Made by a program: the position numbers and the translations under genes
Notes under the pieces: generated by a model
Seen by the model: the letters and a program-made list of their open reading frames with translations, nothing else
Told to the model about the DNA's origin: nothing
Databases searched by the model: none
DNA from: Bacteroidia bacterium
GTDB lineage: Bacteria > Bacteroidota > Bacteroidia > UKL13-3
Length of the DNA: 63,797 nucleotides
Direction: 5' to 3'
Assembly (NCBI GenBank): GCA_014376805.1
Contig: JACMQU010000051.1
Coordinates: 1 to 63,797 of the forward strand
In this document: positions 26,290 to 34,933 of the stretch, one piece after another
Layout of the letters: every line of letters starts with the position of its first letter
Position numbering within the stretch: position 1 is the first letter of the stretch

Positions 26290-27186
26290 ATGAAATTGAA
26301 ATTATTATTCATTGCCATTATTGCTTTTACAGTTTTATTTTCGTGCAATTTAAAGCACGAAAATGAGCAAGGTTATGCAGACATGCAAGTTACGTATGCT
26401 ACACCACAAGTAAGAGATGAATCGGGGAGTGCTTTTAAAGAAAATGTTACTTCCAATAATTCAGTTTCTGAGGAGGATAAACCTGAGTCTTTTCTTATCA
26501 AAAACAATCTCCCTGTTGATAAGAAAAAAATTATCAGAGATGGGAGTATTTCAATCAAATCAAACAATATTTTTAGCAGTAAAAAAAGCATTGATGATTT
26601 AATAAGGAAACTGAATGCTTATTATGAAACAGAGGAACTTCAAAACAATGAACAAATTATAGCATACAATTTAAAAATAAGAATACCAGCAGTTAATTTT
26701 GAAAAGTTAATTTCAGCTATTGAAACCGGCCAGGATGAGATTTCTAATAAAAGCATTCAGGCTAGAGATGTAACGGAAGAATATGTTGATATAATTAGCC
26801 GTTTAAGTAATAAAAGGCAATATTTAAAGCGGTATAAAGAATTGCTGGCTAAAGCAGGATCTGTTAAGGAAATACTTTCCATTGAAGAAAATATTCGCAC
26901 TTTGGAAGAAGAAATTGAAAGTAAAGAAGGCCATCTGAAATTTTTGAATGATCAGATTTCTTACAGCACTTTGCTGATAAATTTATATGCAAAAAGGGAA
27001 TTTGTTTACAAGCCGCTACCGAAGGATAAATTTTCTGAGAATGTAAAAAAATCTTTAAGCAATGGGTGGTCTTCGGTAGTTAATTTTGTGCTTTGGTTAA
27101 TAAGCACGTGGCCATTTATCATTCTTATACTTATTTTGCTTTTTATTGGCAAGTGGGTGCTAAAAAAAAATAAGAAAATGAACTAA
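26290..27186 (+). CDS. DUF4349-type lipoprotein
   Basis: A 298-residue lipoprotein: lipobox V-L-F-S-C near residues 16-20. Residues ~75-250 fit the DUF4349 pattern: I-R-D-G-S-I-S-I-K strand, then a conserved strand with L-K-I-R-I-P-A-V-N-F, a long coiled coil with Y-V-D-I-I-S-R-L-S-N-K and S-I-E-E-N-I-R-T-L-E-E-E-I-E, and a final L-I-N-L-Y strand. A membrane helix (~268-290) and a basic tail (K-K-N-K-K) follow, so it may span from lipid anchor to inner membrane. Function of the family is unknown. It has its own 145-bp upstream gap. Confidence 0.85.
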   Translation: MKLKLLFIAIIAFTVLFSCNLKHENEQGYADMQVTYATPQVRDESGSAFKENVTSNNSVSEEDKPESFLIKNNLPVDKKKIIRDGSISIKSNNIFSSKKSIDDLIRKLNAYYETEELQNNEQIIAYNLKIRIPAVNFEKLISAIETGQDEISNKSIQARDVTEEYVDIISRLSNKRQYLKRYKELLAKAGSVKEILSIEENIRTLEEEIESKEGHLKFLNDQISYSTLLINLYAKREFVYKPLPKDKFSENVKKSLSNGWSSVVNFVLWLISTWPFIILILILLFIGKWVLKKNKKMN

Positions 27187-27358
27187 ATAAGTTAAACAAA
27201 ATAGATTTACTAAAAGTGGAAGTCTTAACTTTTAATTTTAAATTGAAGGTATTGGTGTACACTATAGTTTTTTTTATTTTAGAGCCAGAGTTTTTCAATC
27301 TTAGATTCAAAATATAAATGGTATTAATGCGTTTTTTAATGGTATTTTTCCTAACAAT

Positions 27359-27829
27359 ATGAAAATAAAATTAATCTTTAGAATTTTTACATTTATGCTT
27401 GCAGTAGGTTTTATTTCCTGTTCGCATTACCTTGAATTGCAGAAGAATCCTAATGAAAGTAGTTCGGAAGGAAAGAGTCATAACGCTGGTGAAGATTGCG
27501 GAAGTTGCCATAATAAAAATGGCAGTGAGGCGGCAAATAATGCCTGGTGGACAGTTGCAGGTACTGTTTACCGCTCTGATGGATCAATACAGAAAAACGC
27601 GGTAATAGAATTTTGGGAGAAGCCTGGCAAAAAAGGAGCTTTGATTAAAACATTGATTACAGATTCAGATGGTAATTTTTATACAAATCAGATCATCAAT
27701 TACAACAATGGATGTTCTCCTGCAGTTAACGTTGGTTTAAAAAGTAAAAGTATGGATACCACTACTTTTAATGGAGTAAGTTGTAACAGTTGCCATGGTT
27801 TAAACAGAAGTAGAATAACATTAGATTAA
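27359..27829 (+). CDS. Di-haem-motif lipoprotein (two CxxCH)
   Basis: A 156-residue lipoprotein (lipobox G-F-I-S-C at about 17-21). Two c-type haem attachment motifs are visible: C-G-S-C-H near residues 47-51 and C-N-S-C-H near 141-145. Between them is a beta-rich stretch (V-A-G-T-V-Y-R-S-D-G ... D-S-D-G-N-F-Y) resembling a carboxypeptidase-regulatory-like or transthyretin-like fold. It probably binds haem covalently on the periplasmic or outer face. It is 2 bp upstream of the next haem-motif gene and starts the four-gene operon that ends at 29703. Confidence 0.8.
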   Translation: MKIKLIFRIFTFMLAVGFISCSHYLELQKNPNESSSEGKSHNAGEDCGSCHNKNGSEAANNAWWTVAGTVYRSDGSIQKNAVIEFWEKPGKKGALIKTLITDSDGNFYTNQIINYNNGCSPAVNVGLKSKSMDTTTFNGVSCNSCHGLNRSRITLD

Positions 27830-27831
27830 AT

Positions 27832-28194
27832 ATGATGAATAAATTTTTAGGTCTTATAGTTTTAAGTATAACACTAAGTTCATGTTATAATGATAAGGAA
27901 GAACAACTTTACATAAATGAGTTTGCTAAAAATACAGACACCACACATACAGACACTGTTACATATTCTAAAGATATACACCCGTTAATGACTGGCAGTT
28001 GTGCCATCAGCGGTTGTCATGTAAGCGGTGCATCATTCCCTGATCTGAGCGCTTATACTGGATTAAAGGCCAATATTAACAGAGTGAAAGTACGAGCGGT
28101 TATAGACAAAACAATGCCTGCTTCAGGACCGTTGAGTTTAGATAAAGTTGCAAAACTACAAAGTTGGATTAATAGTGGTGCATTAAATAATTAA
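27832..28194 (+). CDS. Small lipoprotein with a cytochrome-like CX4CH motif
   Basis: A 120-residue lipoprotein (lipobox T-L-S-S-C near residues 14-18). The C-terminal half reads Y-S-K-D-I-H-P-L-M ... S-C-A-I-S-G-C-H, i.e. a CX4CH haem-like motif rather than CxxCH, then a distal methionine in D-K-T-M-P and a helix K-L-Q-S-W-I-N-S-G-A. This arrangement is the usual mono-haem pattern (H-P-L ... C..CH ... M-P ... I-x-x-W-I-x-x-G-A) of Bacteroidota cytochrome-like lipoproteins. The widened motif may or may not be loaded with haem. It is co-transcribed with its neighbours: 2 bp after the previous gene, 10 bp before the next. Confidence 0.8.
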   Translation: MMNKFLGLIVLSITLSSCYNDKEEQLYINEFAKNTDTTHTDTVTYSKDIHPLMTGSCAISGCHVSGASFPDLSAYTGLKANINRVKVRAVIDKTMPASGPLSLDKVAKLQSWINSGALNN

Positions 28195-28204
28195 TTGAAC
28201 AACT

Positions 28205-29113
28205 ATGAAGAAATTACTTTATACCTTACTGTTAATATTTTCTGCAAATGTAATTTTTGCTCAGGATGATCTCTTGAATTCTTTACAAAATGAACAACCG
28301 CAAAAACCCGTTAAAGTGTTTGCCACTTTTAAATCAACAAGGGTGATTACCGGACAAAGTATAGAGCACATTTCTGCACGACACTTAAATTTTGTAATCC
28401 TTCATCGCTTTGGTCCGGTTAATGATGGTGTTTATCAGTTTTTTGGTATGGATCAAGCTTCCTTAAGACTGGTATTTGATTATGGTTTAACTGATAATAT
28501 TCAGATAGGAGTAGCTAGAAGCTCTTTTGGTAAAACGTATGATGGCAATATAAAAATTAAATTACTGCAACAAAGTAAAGGTAAAGGCGGCATGCCGGTA
28601 AGTATTGGATACTATGGTAACATGGCTATTAATACACTTGAATTTACGAATAAGAGTACAACACATGAGAATTTTTTTACCTCACGACTGAGTTATTTTA
28701 ATCAGCTTATTATTTCAAAAAAATTTGGTGATAAACTAAGTTTGCAAATTGCACCTTGCTTTGTTCACCAAAATTTGGTTAAGTATATTTCTGATCCTAA
28801 TAACATATATGCAATTGGAGCTGGAGGAAGTATTAAGCTGAACAGAAGTTTCAGGTTTAATTTTGAATATTACCCAAGGTTAAATGGACGAGAAACAAAG
28901 ACCGCTTCTGGTGATAAATTGTATGATTATCTGGCATTAGGTTTTGACATTGAAACAGGAGGTCATGTATTTCAATTAATGGTTAGTAATGGAATTGGTA
29001 TGCTTGAACAACATATGATTACCAATTCTACTACGCAATGGACAGACCTTGGAGTGAGGCTTGGATTTAATATAGCCCGAAATTTTTCGTTCGATCATAA
29101 AGTGAAAGAATAA
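28205..29113 (+). CDS. DUF5777-type outer-membrane beta-barrel protein
   Basis: A 302-residue protein with signal peptide (cut after V-I-F-A-Q). It has the DUF5777 hallmarks: F-K-S-T-R-V-I-T-G-Q-S near residues 41-51, L-N-F-V-I-L-H-R-F-G near 62-71, G-L-T-D-N-I-Q-I-G-V-A-R-S, and alternating strands to the C-terminus. Predicted outer-membrane barrel. Family function is not established; its fixed company here (two haem-motif lipoproteins upstream, a YceI protein 2 bp downstream) points to an electron-transfer or lipid/quinone-related envelope module (inference). Confidence 0.85.
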   Translation: MKKLLYTLLLIFSANVIFAQDDLLNSLQNEQPQKPVKVFATFKSTRVITGQSIEHISARHLNFVILHRFGPVNDGVYQFFGMDQASLRLVFDYGLTDNIQIGVARSSFGKTYDGNIKIKLLQQSKGKGGMPVSIGYYGNMAINTLEFTNKSTTHENFFTSRLSYFNQLIISKKFGDKLSLQIAPCFVHQNLVKYISDPNNIYAIGAGGSIKLNRSFRFNFEYYPRLNGRETKTASGDKLYDYLALGFDIETGGHVFQLMVSNGIGMLEQHMITNSTTQWTDLGVRLGFNIARNFSFDHKVKE

Positions 29114-29160
29114 TTATGGTAAGGTTTTTGATAAATAGAAAACAATTAATAAAAAACAAG

Positions 29161-29703
29161 ATGGTAAAGAAAATGTTAAGTTTGGCTTTTTTGATCACTC
29201 TTACAGTGACAATAGCTGCTCAGAATTTCAACACATCAACAGGGAAAGTAGGCTTTTATTCTAAAACACCTATTGAAGACATTGCTGCTATGAATACTAA
29301 AGTTCTTGCTGTTTTAACCGCTAAACGGGATCTTGCCATAAGTATATTAAATACTAATTTTGAGTTCCATAATAAATTAATGCAGGAGCACTTTAACGAA
29401 AAGTATATGGAGAGTGAAAAATATCCTAACAGTACTTTTAAAGGAAAAATTAATGAAGACATTGATTTAACCAAAGATGGTGAATATAAAGTTACTGCAG
29501 CCGGAAAACTGAATATACATGGGGTTGAACAGGAAAGAACTATTGCGGGCACTCTTATTATAAAAGGAGGCACCATTCAATTGTTAAGCAATTTTAAAGT
29601 AAAAAATATTGATCATAAGATAAAAATACCTACAGTTGTTATGACCAAAATTCAGGACGAAATTGAAGTAAAAGTTGATTTGGTAATGATGGTTAAGAAA
29701 TAG
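29161..29703 (+). CDS. YceI-family periplasmic lipid-binding protein
   Basis: A 180-residue protein when started at 29161, which places the signal peptide (V-K-K-M-L-S-L-A-F-L-I-T-L ... A-A-Q) at the very N-terminus; an in-frame ATG at 29116 adds 15 basic residues and cannot be excluded. YceI lipocalin-like barrels bind isoprenoid or amphipathic ligands. Family features: F-N-T-S-T-G-K-V-G-F at the start, K-Y-P-N-S-T-F-K-G-K-I in the middle, G-K-L-N-I-H-G-V-E near residues 117-125. Last gene of the haem-lipoprotein/DUF5777 operon. Confidence 0.87.
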   Translation: MVKKMLSLAFLITLTVTIAAQNFNTSTGKVGFYSKTPIEDIAAMNTKVLAVLTAKRDLAISILNTNFEFHNKLMQEHFNEKYMESEKYPNSTFKGKINEDIDLTKDGEYKVTAAGKLNIHGVEQERTIAGTLIIKGGTIQLLSNFKVKNIDHKIKIPTVVMTKIQDEIEVKVDLVMMVKK

Positions 29704-30013
29704 AAGTTAGCAAGATGAGTTTTCTAAAATTATACTTGATTAAGTTCAATTGACTTGCAATTAATAACTAAAATATAAGGAGAAGGGCACTTAATATGAA
29801 TGCCGGTTTTATTAGATGATGAGTTGATCTAAATTAATCGATGTTAAGAACCTATAGAGACAATAACGAAAATATACAAAGCATTAAATTATAATTTTTT
29901 TTTTGTAAAACGAAAATCTGTAGGGCACAATCCGGAACTCAAAAAAAGCAAAACCATTAATTTACCTGCAACATCGAGTGAAGAGCTGCAATAGGGGATT
30001 AATCTTGAGTCCT

Positions 30014-30248
30014 GTAAATAATTATTTTGGCAGGCTTTGATTTCCTAAAAATAAAATTCAATTTTAAAAAGAACCAGACAAATTTTATTGGTCGATTTTC
30101 ATAATTTAAAGTCAGACTTTTTATGATCACTTAAGACTTAATCTTTGTAATTAATTATCTTGTCAGACTTTGCTTTCCTAAAAATAAAATACAATTTTAA
30201 AAAGAACCAGACAAATCTTTGAGCAGATTTTCGTAATTTAATGTCCAC
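30014..30248. repeat. Direct repeat pair of about 103 bp
   Basis: Copy 1 (30014-30117) and copy 2 (30147-30248) are spaced 133 bp apart and share long identical blocks, notably ttcctaaaaataaaat followed by caattttaaaaagaaccag and acaaat. Mismatches are scattered single bases. Both copies contain the gaaccagacaaat segment that can pair with an inverted copy at 30261. Non-coding on both strands. Confidence 0.8.
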
Positions 30249-30277
30249 CTGCTTTAAATCAGATAAGTCTGGTTCTT
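30202..30277 (-). terminator. Possible recA terminator: long-loop hairpin inside the repeat
   Basis: On the minus strand, AAGAACCAGACTTATCT (30277-30261) can pair with AGATTTGTCTGGTTCTT (30218-30202) with 15 of 17 positions matched across a 42-base loop, followed by TTTTTAAAATTG. It lies about 50 bp after the recA stop. The loop is longer than usual, so termination is likely but not certain. Confidence 0.5.
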
Positions 30278-30324
30278 GTAATTATAAACTAATTATATGG
30301 AATGTAGTTTCGAACGCTGATTAT

Positions 30325-31356
30325 TTATTCAGCCTCACTGGGTTTAGATTTAAAGATTTCGCCACCAGAGGCTTTTGCGCGAATCAACTTTTCAATTTCT
30401 GCGCTTAGTTCCGGGTTATCTGTAAGCAGTTGTTTTACGGCATCTCTACCTTGTCCTAACTTAGTGTCGCTATAGCTGAACCATGAACCCGATTTTTTTA
30501 TGATTTCCAGATCAACACCTAAGTCAATTATTTCACCTAATTTAGAGATTCCTTCACCATAAATGATATCGAATTCAACGGTACGGAAAGGAGGAGCAAC
30601 CTTGTTTTTGGCAACTTTAACTTTGGTACGGTTTCCAATAATATCCAAACCATCTTTTATCTGCCCAATGCGGCGAATATCCAAACGAACAGAAGAGTAG
30701 AATTTTAGTGCATTACCACCAGTAGTAGTTTCGGGGCTACCAAACATAACGCCAATTTTATCACGCAACTGGTTAATAAAAATGCAGATGCAACCTGTTT
30801 TATTTATCGTACCGGTTAACTTGCGCAATGCCTGGCTCATTAAACGTGCCTGTAAACCCATTTTGCTCTCGCCCATATCGCCTTCCAACTCGGCCTTTGG
30901 CACCAGGGCTGCTACAGAGTCAATTACTATAATATCTATAGCACCAGAACGAATCAATGCATCGGCAATTTCCAAAGCCTGCTCACCATCATCTGGCTGC
31001 GATATAATGAGGTTTTCAATATCAATACCGAGCTTCTCGGCATAATTACGATCGAAAGCATGTTCTGCATCAATAAAGGCGGCAATTCCACCTTTTTTCT
31101 GCGATTCGGCAATGGCATGCATAGATAAGGTAGTTTTACCTGATGACTCCGGACCATAGATTTCTATTATCCGGCCAACAGGCAATCCGCCAATACCTAA
31201 TGCAATATCAAGCGACAAAGAACCGGTAGACAGAGCTTCAACATCTACCACTTTCTGGTCGCTCATTTTCATTACCGTGCCTTTTCCGTACGTTTTATCT
31301 AATTTATCAATCGTTAATTGAAGAGCCTTCAATTTTTCTTTTACATCTGCACTCAT
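30325..31356 (-). CDS. recA: Recombinase RecA
   Basis: A 343-residue full-length RecA, the ATP-dependent strand-exchange protein of homologous recombination and DNA repair. Walker [10 protein letters not shown] at 68-76; Walker [14 protein letters not shown] and filament motifs are present ([28 protein letters not shown] loop L1/L2 area). The short C-terminal tail is mildly acidic (K-P-S-E-A-E). It is transcribed in the same direction as ssb, with a terminator between them, so separate units. No SOS box could be identified upstream. Confidence 0.98.
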   Translation of the reverse strand: MSADVKEKLKALQLTIDKLDKTYGKGTVMKMSDQKVVDVEALSTGSLSLDIALGIGGLPVGRIIEIYGPESSGKTTLSMHAIAESQKKGGIAAFIDAEHAFDRNYAEKLGIDIENLIISQPDDGEQALEIADALIRSGAIDIIVIDSVAALVPKAELEGDMGESKMGLQARLMSQALRKLTGTINKTGCICIFINQLRDKIGVMFGSPETTTGGNALKFYSSVRLDIRRIGQIKDGLDIIGNRTKVKVAKNKVAPPFRTVEFDIIYGEGISKLGEIIDLGVDLEIIKKSGSWFSYSDTKLGQGRDAVKQLLTDNPELSAEIEKLIRAKASGGEIFKSKPSEAE

Positions 31357-31689
31357 ATAAGGTTTATTACAAAAATCAAAAATACAATGCCATTCACGGT
31401 TTGTGGTTAAAATCCTTCTTTAAGTATCCACAAGTTTTACCCCAAATATTTACAAACCTCTTTTAATAACCTGCGGGTAAATATGGTTTTGTTAATATGC
31501 TTAACAAAAGTGTGAAACCTAATATAAGGATTTTATTTATATTCCTGCTTTTTTAGAATTATTTTTTTTCTTATTGGGGAAGGAACTTTCAGTTTCAGTT
31601 TTTATCGCAAGTTAAAGTTTTCAAAAAGAGCAGAACTTCTATTCTTTTTGAAGGAATTTAGAAGTTCTGATTTTATTTTATTTCATATG
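31357..31689. other. Gap between recA start and ssb end
   Basis: Holds the ssb terminator (31622-31669) and presumably the recA promoter near 31360-31450. On the minus strand TATTTTTG (31384-31377) resembles the Bacteroidota -7 box TAnnTTTG about 20 bp before the recA ATG, but no matching -33 TTTG is present at the expected distance, so it is not called. No gene seen. Confidence 0.5.
31622..31669 (-). terminator. Intrinsic terminator of ssb
   Basis: On the minus strand a perfect 11-bp stem (CAGAACTTCTA at 31669-31659 with TAGAAGTTCTG at 31641-31631) is followed by CTCTTTTTGA, about 20 bp after the ssb stop. Confidence 0.8.
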
Positions 31690-32049
31690 CTATACCTGTT
31701 TCACTTTTATTTTATCCTTTGGACCAATCATGTGAAAATCGTTTACCCAGATTTCTGTCACATATTTTTTAACGCCGCTTTTGTCTACATAGTTGCGGTT
31801 AGTTAATTTACCTTCTATGGCAATTTCCTGTCCCTTATCTAGGTATTTTTCTACTATATCTACCTGTTTGCCCCAAACCACCAGGTTATGCCACATAGTT
31901 TCACTAATTTTTTGTCCATTTACATCTTTAAATGAATCATTGGTGGCAAGGGAGAAATTGGCAACTTTTTTGCCATTCGTTGTTGTTTTTACCTCCGGAG
32001 TCTGACCTAAGTGGCCAATTAATCTCACACTGTTTTTTAAGTTTGTCAT
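31690..32049 (-). CDS. ssb: Single-stranded DNA-binding protein lacking the acidic tail
   Basis: A 119-residue SSB consisting of the OB fold only: N-S-V-R-L-I-G-H-L-G, V-A-N-F-S-L-A-T-N, W-H-N-L-V-V-W-G-K and G-K-L-T-N-R-N-Y. It ends in a basic sequence (K-D-K-I-K-V-K-Q-V). The flexible linker and the acidic D-D-D-I-P-F tip, which in housekeeping SSB recruits repair and replication proteins, are missing, and the stop is clean. It is therefore probably an accessory SSB, with the main one elsewhere. Bacteroidota often have such short paralogues (general knowledge). Confidence 0.93.
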   Translation of the reverse strand: MTNLKNSVRLIGHLGQTPEVKTTTNGKKVANFSLATNDSFKDVNGQKISETMWHNLVVWGKQVDIVEKYLDKGQEIAIEGKLTNRNYVDKSGVKKYVTEIWVNDFHMIGPKDKIKVKQV

Positions 32050-32386
32050 GATGTTTTAGTTTTTTGTTTTTAATAGGATCATAGCCTGCGCAGGCCTTCA
32101 GTTGATACGCGCTGACTATATGGTTGAGCCACTACGTTCAATTGATTGGATCAAAGATGAGACTTGTTGCTTGGTGTAGTCGTATGTTATCCATTTATAT
32201 CCGTATGGATACGTTTGTAAACGGGTATAGGATTAAAGAGGTTTAAATTATTAAGCATTTTCAACTAACGGATCAACCTTATAAAAGCATAGAAACCAAG
32301 GATGGGTTTAACCATAAAAAAGAAGCCTCATTCGCATTGCGAATGAGGCTTCTTTTTTTGAAATATAAGTAGTTAAGAACTAACTA
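32050..32386. other. Gap between ssb start and the next gene's end
   Basis: Contains the terminator at 32316-32359 and, to its left, about 270 bp upstream of ssb with no gene and no clear promoter boxes. Confidence 0.5.
32316..32359. terminator. Strong bidirectional terminator
   Basis: A perfect 15-bp stem, AGAAGCCTCATTCGC (32321-32335) with GCGAATGAGGCTTCT (32339-32353), and a 3-base loop; T-tracts follow on both strands. It serves the minus-strand gene ending at 32387. Confidence 0.93.
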
Positions 32387-34837
32387 TTATCTGTTCACGA
32401 TAAACTTAATGGTTTTAGAGCCATTGTTGCTTTGTAAGGTGCAGAAATAAATTCCATTGTGCAGGTTAGTTATTTCGAAATTGTGCTCAATGTTTTTACT
32501 GTTAAATGTTTTTCTCATTAACTCACGACCACTTATATCGATAATACTGGCTGTTAATGGTAAAGTCTGAATAGCACTTACTGATAAATGTAAATTTTCA
32601 TTGGCCGGGTTTGGATAAACATTAGTGATAGCGAACAACAATTCATTTTCATTCATACCTGTTGTCTGATAAACAATAACTTTTCTTACAGTGGTATCAC
32701 GGTTTCCGGCCATATCAACAACACTATAAGTTAGCACATAAGTACCAGCTTTACTTGAATCTAGTAAACCGGTTCTGATAATCTTAGAAGTAATGATACC
32801 ATCTTTATTATCAGTTGCAATTGCACCGGCATCTGCATAACTCATGTTCTTTTTTAAAGAATCAATAGGGTTGCCTAATAAGGTAATTACAGGTTTTTGA
32901 GTATCCGGAGCACCACTAAAATCAAGATCGTTACTGTCTCGTGGTTCTAATTTCCAGTTACTGAACGCAAGAATAAAAATACCTTTAGCATATTTCATAA
33001 ACTGTTTTGGAGCCAGGTTCAGGTTAAAATTATCAACTAATTTTGTTGAAATATCATCTACTCTTAAACCTGTTGTTTTTGAGCTGTCGCGATTAATTAA
33101 AAACTCACCAAAGTTTGAAGGAGCATCTGCATTTGTGTTAACAACATATACTGAATCGAAACGTACTAACATAGCCTGATAGCCTGATAATTCAAACCTG
33201 CGCGAGGCTAAAGCAGTAATAATTGCAATGGTATCAATGTTTAAAGTAATGGAGGCCGGTAAAGGGTTGCCACTTGAAATTTTCACACCATTTACATTGG
33301 TTAAGGCAGTGCCTCCAACAAATCCTCTTACTTTAGCATTTGTTATCTTTATTGAATCTCCAACGTTCCAGGTAGAAGTAATATCACCTACACTGCGATT
33401 TACAGTAACTGCACTATACATATCCGTTCCGCCTTGTAGGGTAAGAATATTAAGTGTACCCTGAGTCATGTTGGTTGAAGTTACAATGCCAGAAATATTA
33501 ACATTACTCAAGGAATCGTTATTCCAGATGCTCGAGTGATTTGGATACGGACTGAATTGAACATCCTTTATGGAATTTATTCCGGCATCTCTTACCACAT
33601 AAGCATTATTTGTGCCAAAAGTATCAGGTAATACAGTACTAAAACCATTTATATCTGTTGGTTTCAGAAAATATTTTACAATACTGTTATTTGGGCGGGC
33701 AGGAATATAGCCATAGAATATGGATGTGTCATTTGGAAAAGAATTTCGTGTTAAAGTAATACTGTCAAACAACGTGCTGTTATAACCTATGGTATGGTAT
33801 AATTTAACATTCGTTATTTTGGCTGATCCTTGTTGTAAATGAGCAACAATAATAACAGAATCTGAAGATTTTGCAATGGCAGGGAAACGTTCTTTAAAAA
33901 TAACAGTAGGAGGTGTATAACTGATTGGTCCGAGATCTGAAGGTGATAATGGTGCAATAACAAAGCGATATTGTCCACTTATTAATGACTCTATAATTAC
34001 ACCTCTTAAGAAAGAAATCCTTGTACCAATAACCGGAGGAGCAAACCTACCTGCCGGTAAAACGCTATCCGAAAGTGCATCATTTCTAAAATGAGCAGAG
34101 AAATCATTTACATCAATTATGTTTCCATTTGCATCAGACACTGACCAAAACCAGCGGCTTCCGCTGATTGTACGTGTTGCAACCGTTACATTTTTTAATT
34201 CAACATAAGTTCCTTCCCATCTTTCGCCACTTTGTTTTTTCTGAACTTGATTAGGCGCATTACCAGTCATTAAAGAGTCTATACGAACCTCAGCTGCTCT
34301 TACTTTATATGTATTTAAATCTACAAATTCAGCACCATTATCCCAATTAGGATCAGCCTTAATCATATTAACCTGCGTTTGGCCTTGACGCGTACCTGCC
34401 GGGGCAGTTCCTCTAAAATTACGAATTACACCGGTAACCCTTACTTTATTACCTGGTTTTAGGTTGTCATAAAATTTATTGTCGTTTAATAATTGAACTA
34501 AAGTACGGCCCGAAAGTGCAGGTTCGCACATAACTTCCACCCCTCCCCAAGGCCTGGCAATTGTATCCATCTGTAAAACGGTAGCTTTGCGGCTTACGCT
34601 TAATCCATATAATCGTGGGTCCAAAATCACAATTCCTTCAAACCTTACCGTGTCTCCAAAACGAGCGTTTTTAAAAAAGGGATTAACGTAATCTGAAGAA
34701 TCATTCGGAAATGTGGCACTTAATTTTGCATCATTAACAAACTGAATAGTGTCGATAGGAATAACGGGATAGGGATTTTGTGCACGGGCCAGTAAGGCAA
34801 GCATAAAAATGCTTAAACTTAGTAGGATTTTTTTCAT
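32387..34837 (-). CDS. Large T9SS-secreted protein with DUF5011-like Ig domain
   Basis: An 816-residue protein: signal peptide 1-19 (cut after L-A-R-A). The first ~300 residues contain two beta-barrel-like stretches (G-N-K-V-R-V-T-G-V-I, Y-V-E-L-K-N-V-T-V) that resemble the OB-like regions of DUF5689-type secreted proteins; this is a weak match. Residues ~655-730 are a DUF5011-like Ig domain with P-V-I-T-L-L-G ... Y-A-D-A-G-A-I-A-T-D and G-T-Y-V-L-T-Y-S-V-V-D. The last ~75 residues from V-Y-P-N-P-A-N-E are a T9SS sorting domain. No enzyme motif was found; surface or extracellular role inferred. Single gene, terminator at 32316. Confidence 0.85.
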   Translation of the reverse strand: MKKILLSLSIFMLALLARAQNPYPVIPIDTIQFVNDAKLSATFPNDSSDYVNPFFKNARFGDTVRFEGIVILDPRLYGLSVSRKATVLQMDTIARPWGGVEVMCEPALSGRTLVQLLNDNKFYDNLKPGNKVRVTGVIRNFRGTAPAGTRQGQTQVNMIKADPNWDNGAEFVDLNTYKVRAAEVRIDSLMTGNAPNQVQKKQSGERWEGTYVELKNVTVATRTISGSRWFWSVSDANGNIIDVNDFSAHFRNDALSDSVLPAGRFAPPVIGTRISFLRGVIIESLISGQYRFVIAPLSPSDLGPISYTPPTVIFKERFPAIAKSSDSVIIVAHLQQGSAKITNVKLYHTIGYNSTLFDSITLTRNSFPNDTSIFYGYIPARPNNSIVKYFLKPTDINGFSTVLPDTFGTNNAYVVRDAGINSIKDVQFSPYPNHSSIWNNDSLSNVNISGIVTSTNMTQGTLNILTLQGGTDMYSAVTVNRSVGDITSTWNVGDSIKITNAKVRGFVGGTALTNVNGVKISSGNPLPASITLNIDTIAIITALASRRFELSGYQAMLVRFDSVYVVNTNADAPSNFGEFLINRDSSKTTGLRVDDISTKLVDNFNLNLAPKQFMKYAKGIFILAFSNWKLEPRDSNDLDFSGAPDTQKPVITLLGNPIDSLKKNMSYADAGAIATDNKDGIITSKIIRTGLLDSSKAGTYVLTYSVVDMAGNRDTTVRKVIVYQTTGMNENELLFAITNVYPNPANENLHLSVSAIQTLPLTASIIDISGRELMRKTFNSKNIEHNFEITNLHNGIYFCTLQSNNGSKTIKFIVNR

Positions 34838-34933
34838 AAAATTTTGTTTTGTTTTGTTTATTTACCCTACAAAACTAACAAAAAAATCGACACGTGAAAG
34901 TTGTAAATAAAAGATGTTTATTTCTTAACACAA

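Larger units (their letters stand above)
29704..30324. other. 621-bp gap between convergent yceI-like gene and recA
   Basis: Contains the duplicated ~103-bp element at 30014-30248 and a long-loop hairpin at 30202-30277. The left part (29704-30010) shows no supportable gene: a plus-strand ATG with a good ribosome site at about 29798 stops after seven codons, and a short minus-strand open stretch near 29890-30010 has no start signal or family pattern. Confidence 0.6.

Noticed and set aside
31377..31384. TATTTTTG as the recA -7 promoter box
   Set aside because: The sequence fits TAnnTTTG, but the expected -33 TTTG is missing at about 19 bp and such AT-rich words are common here.
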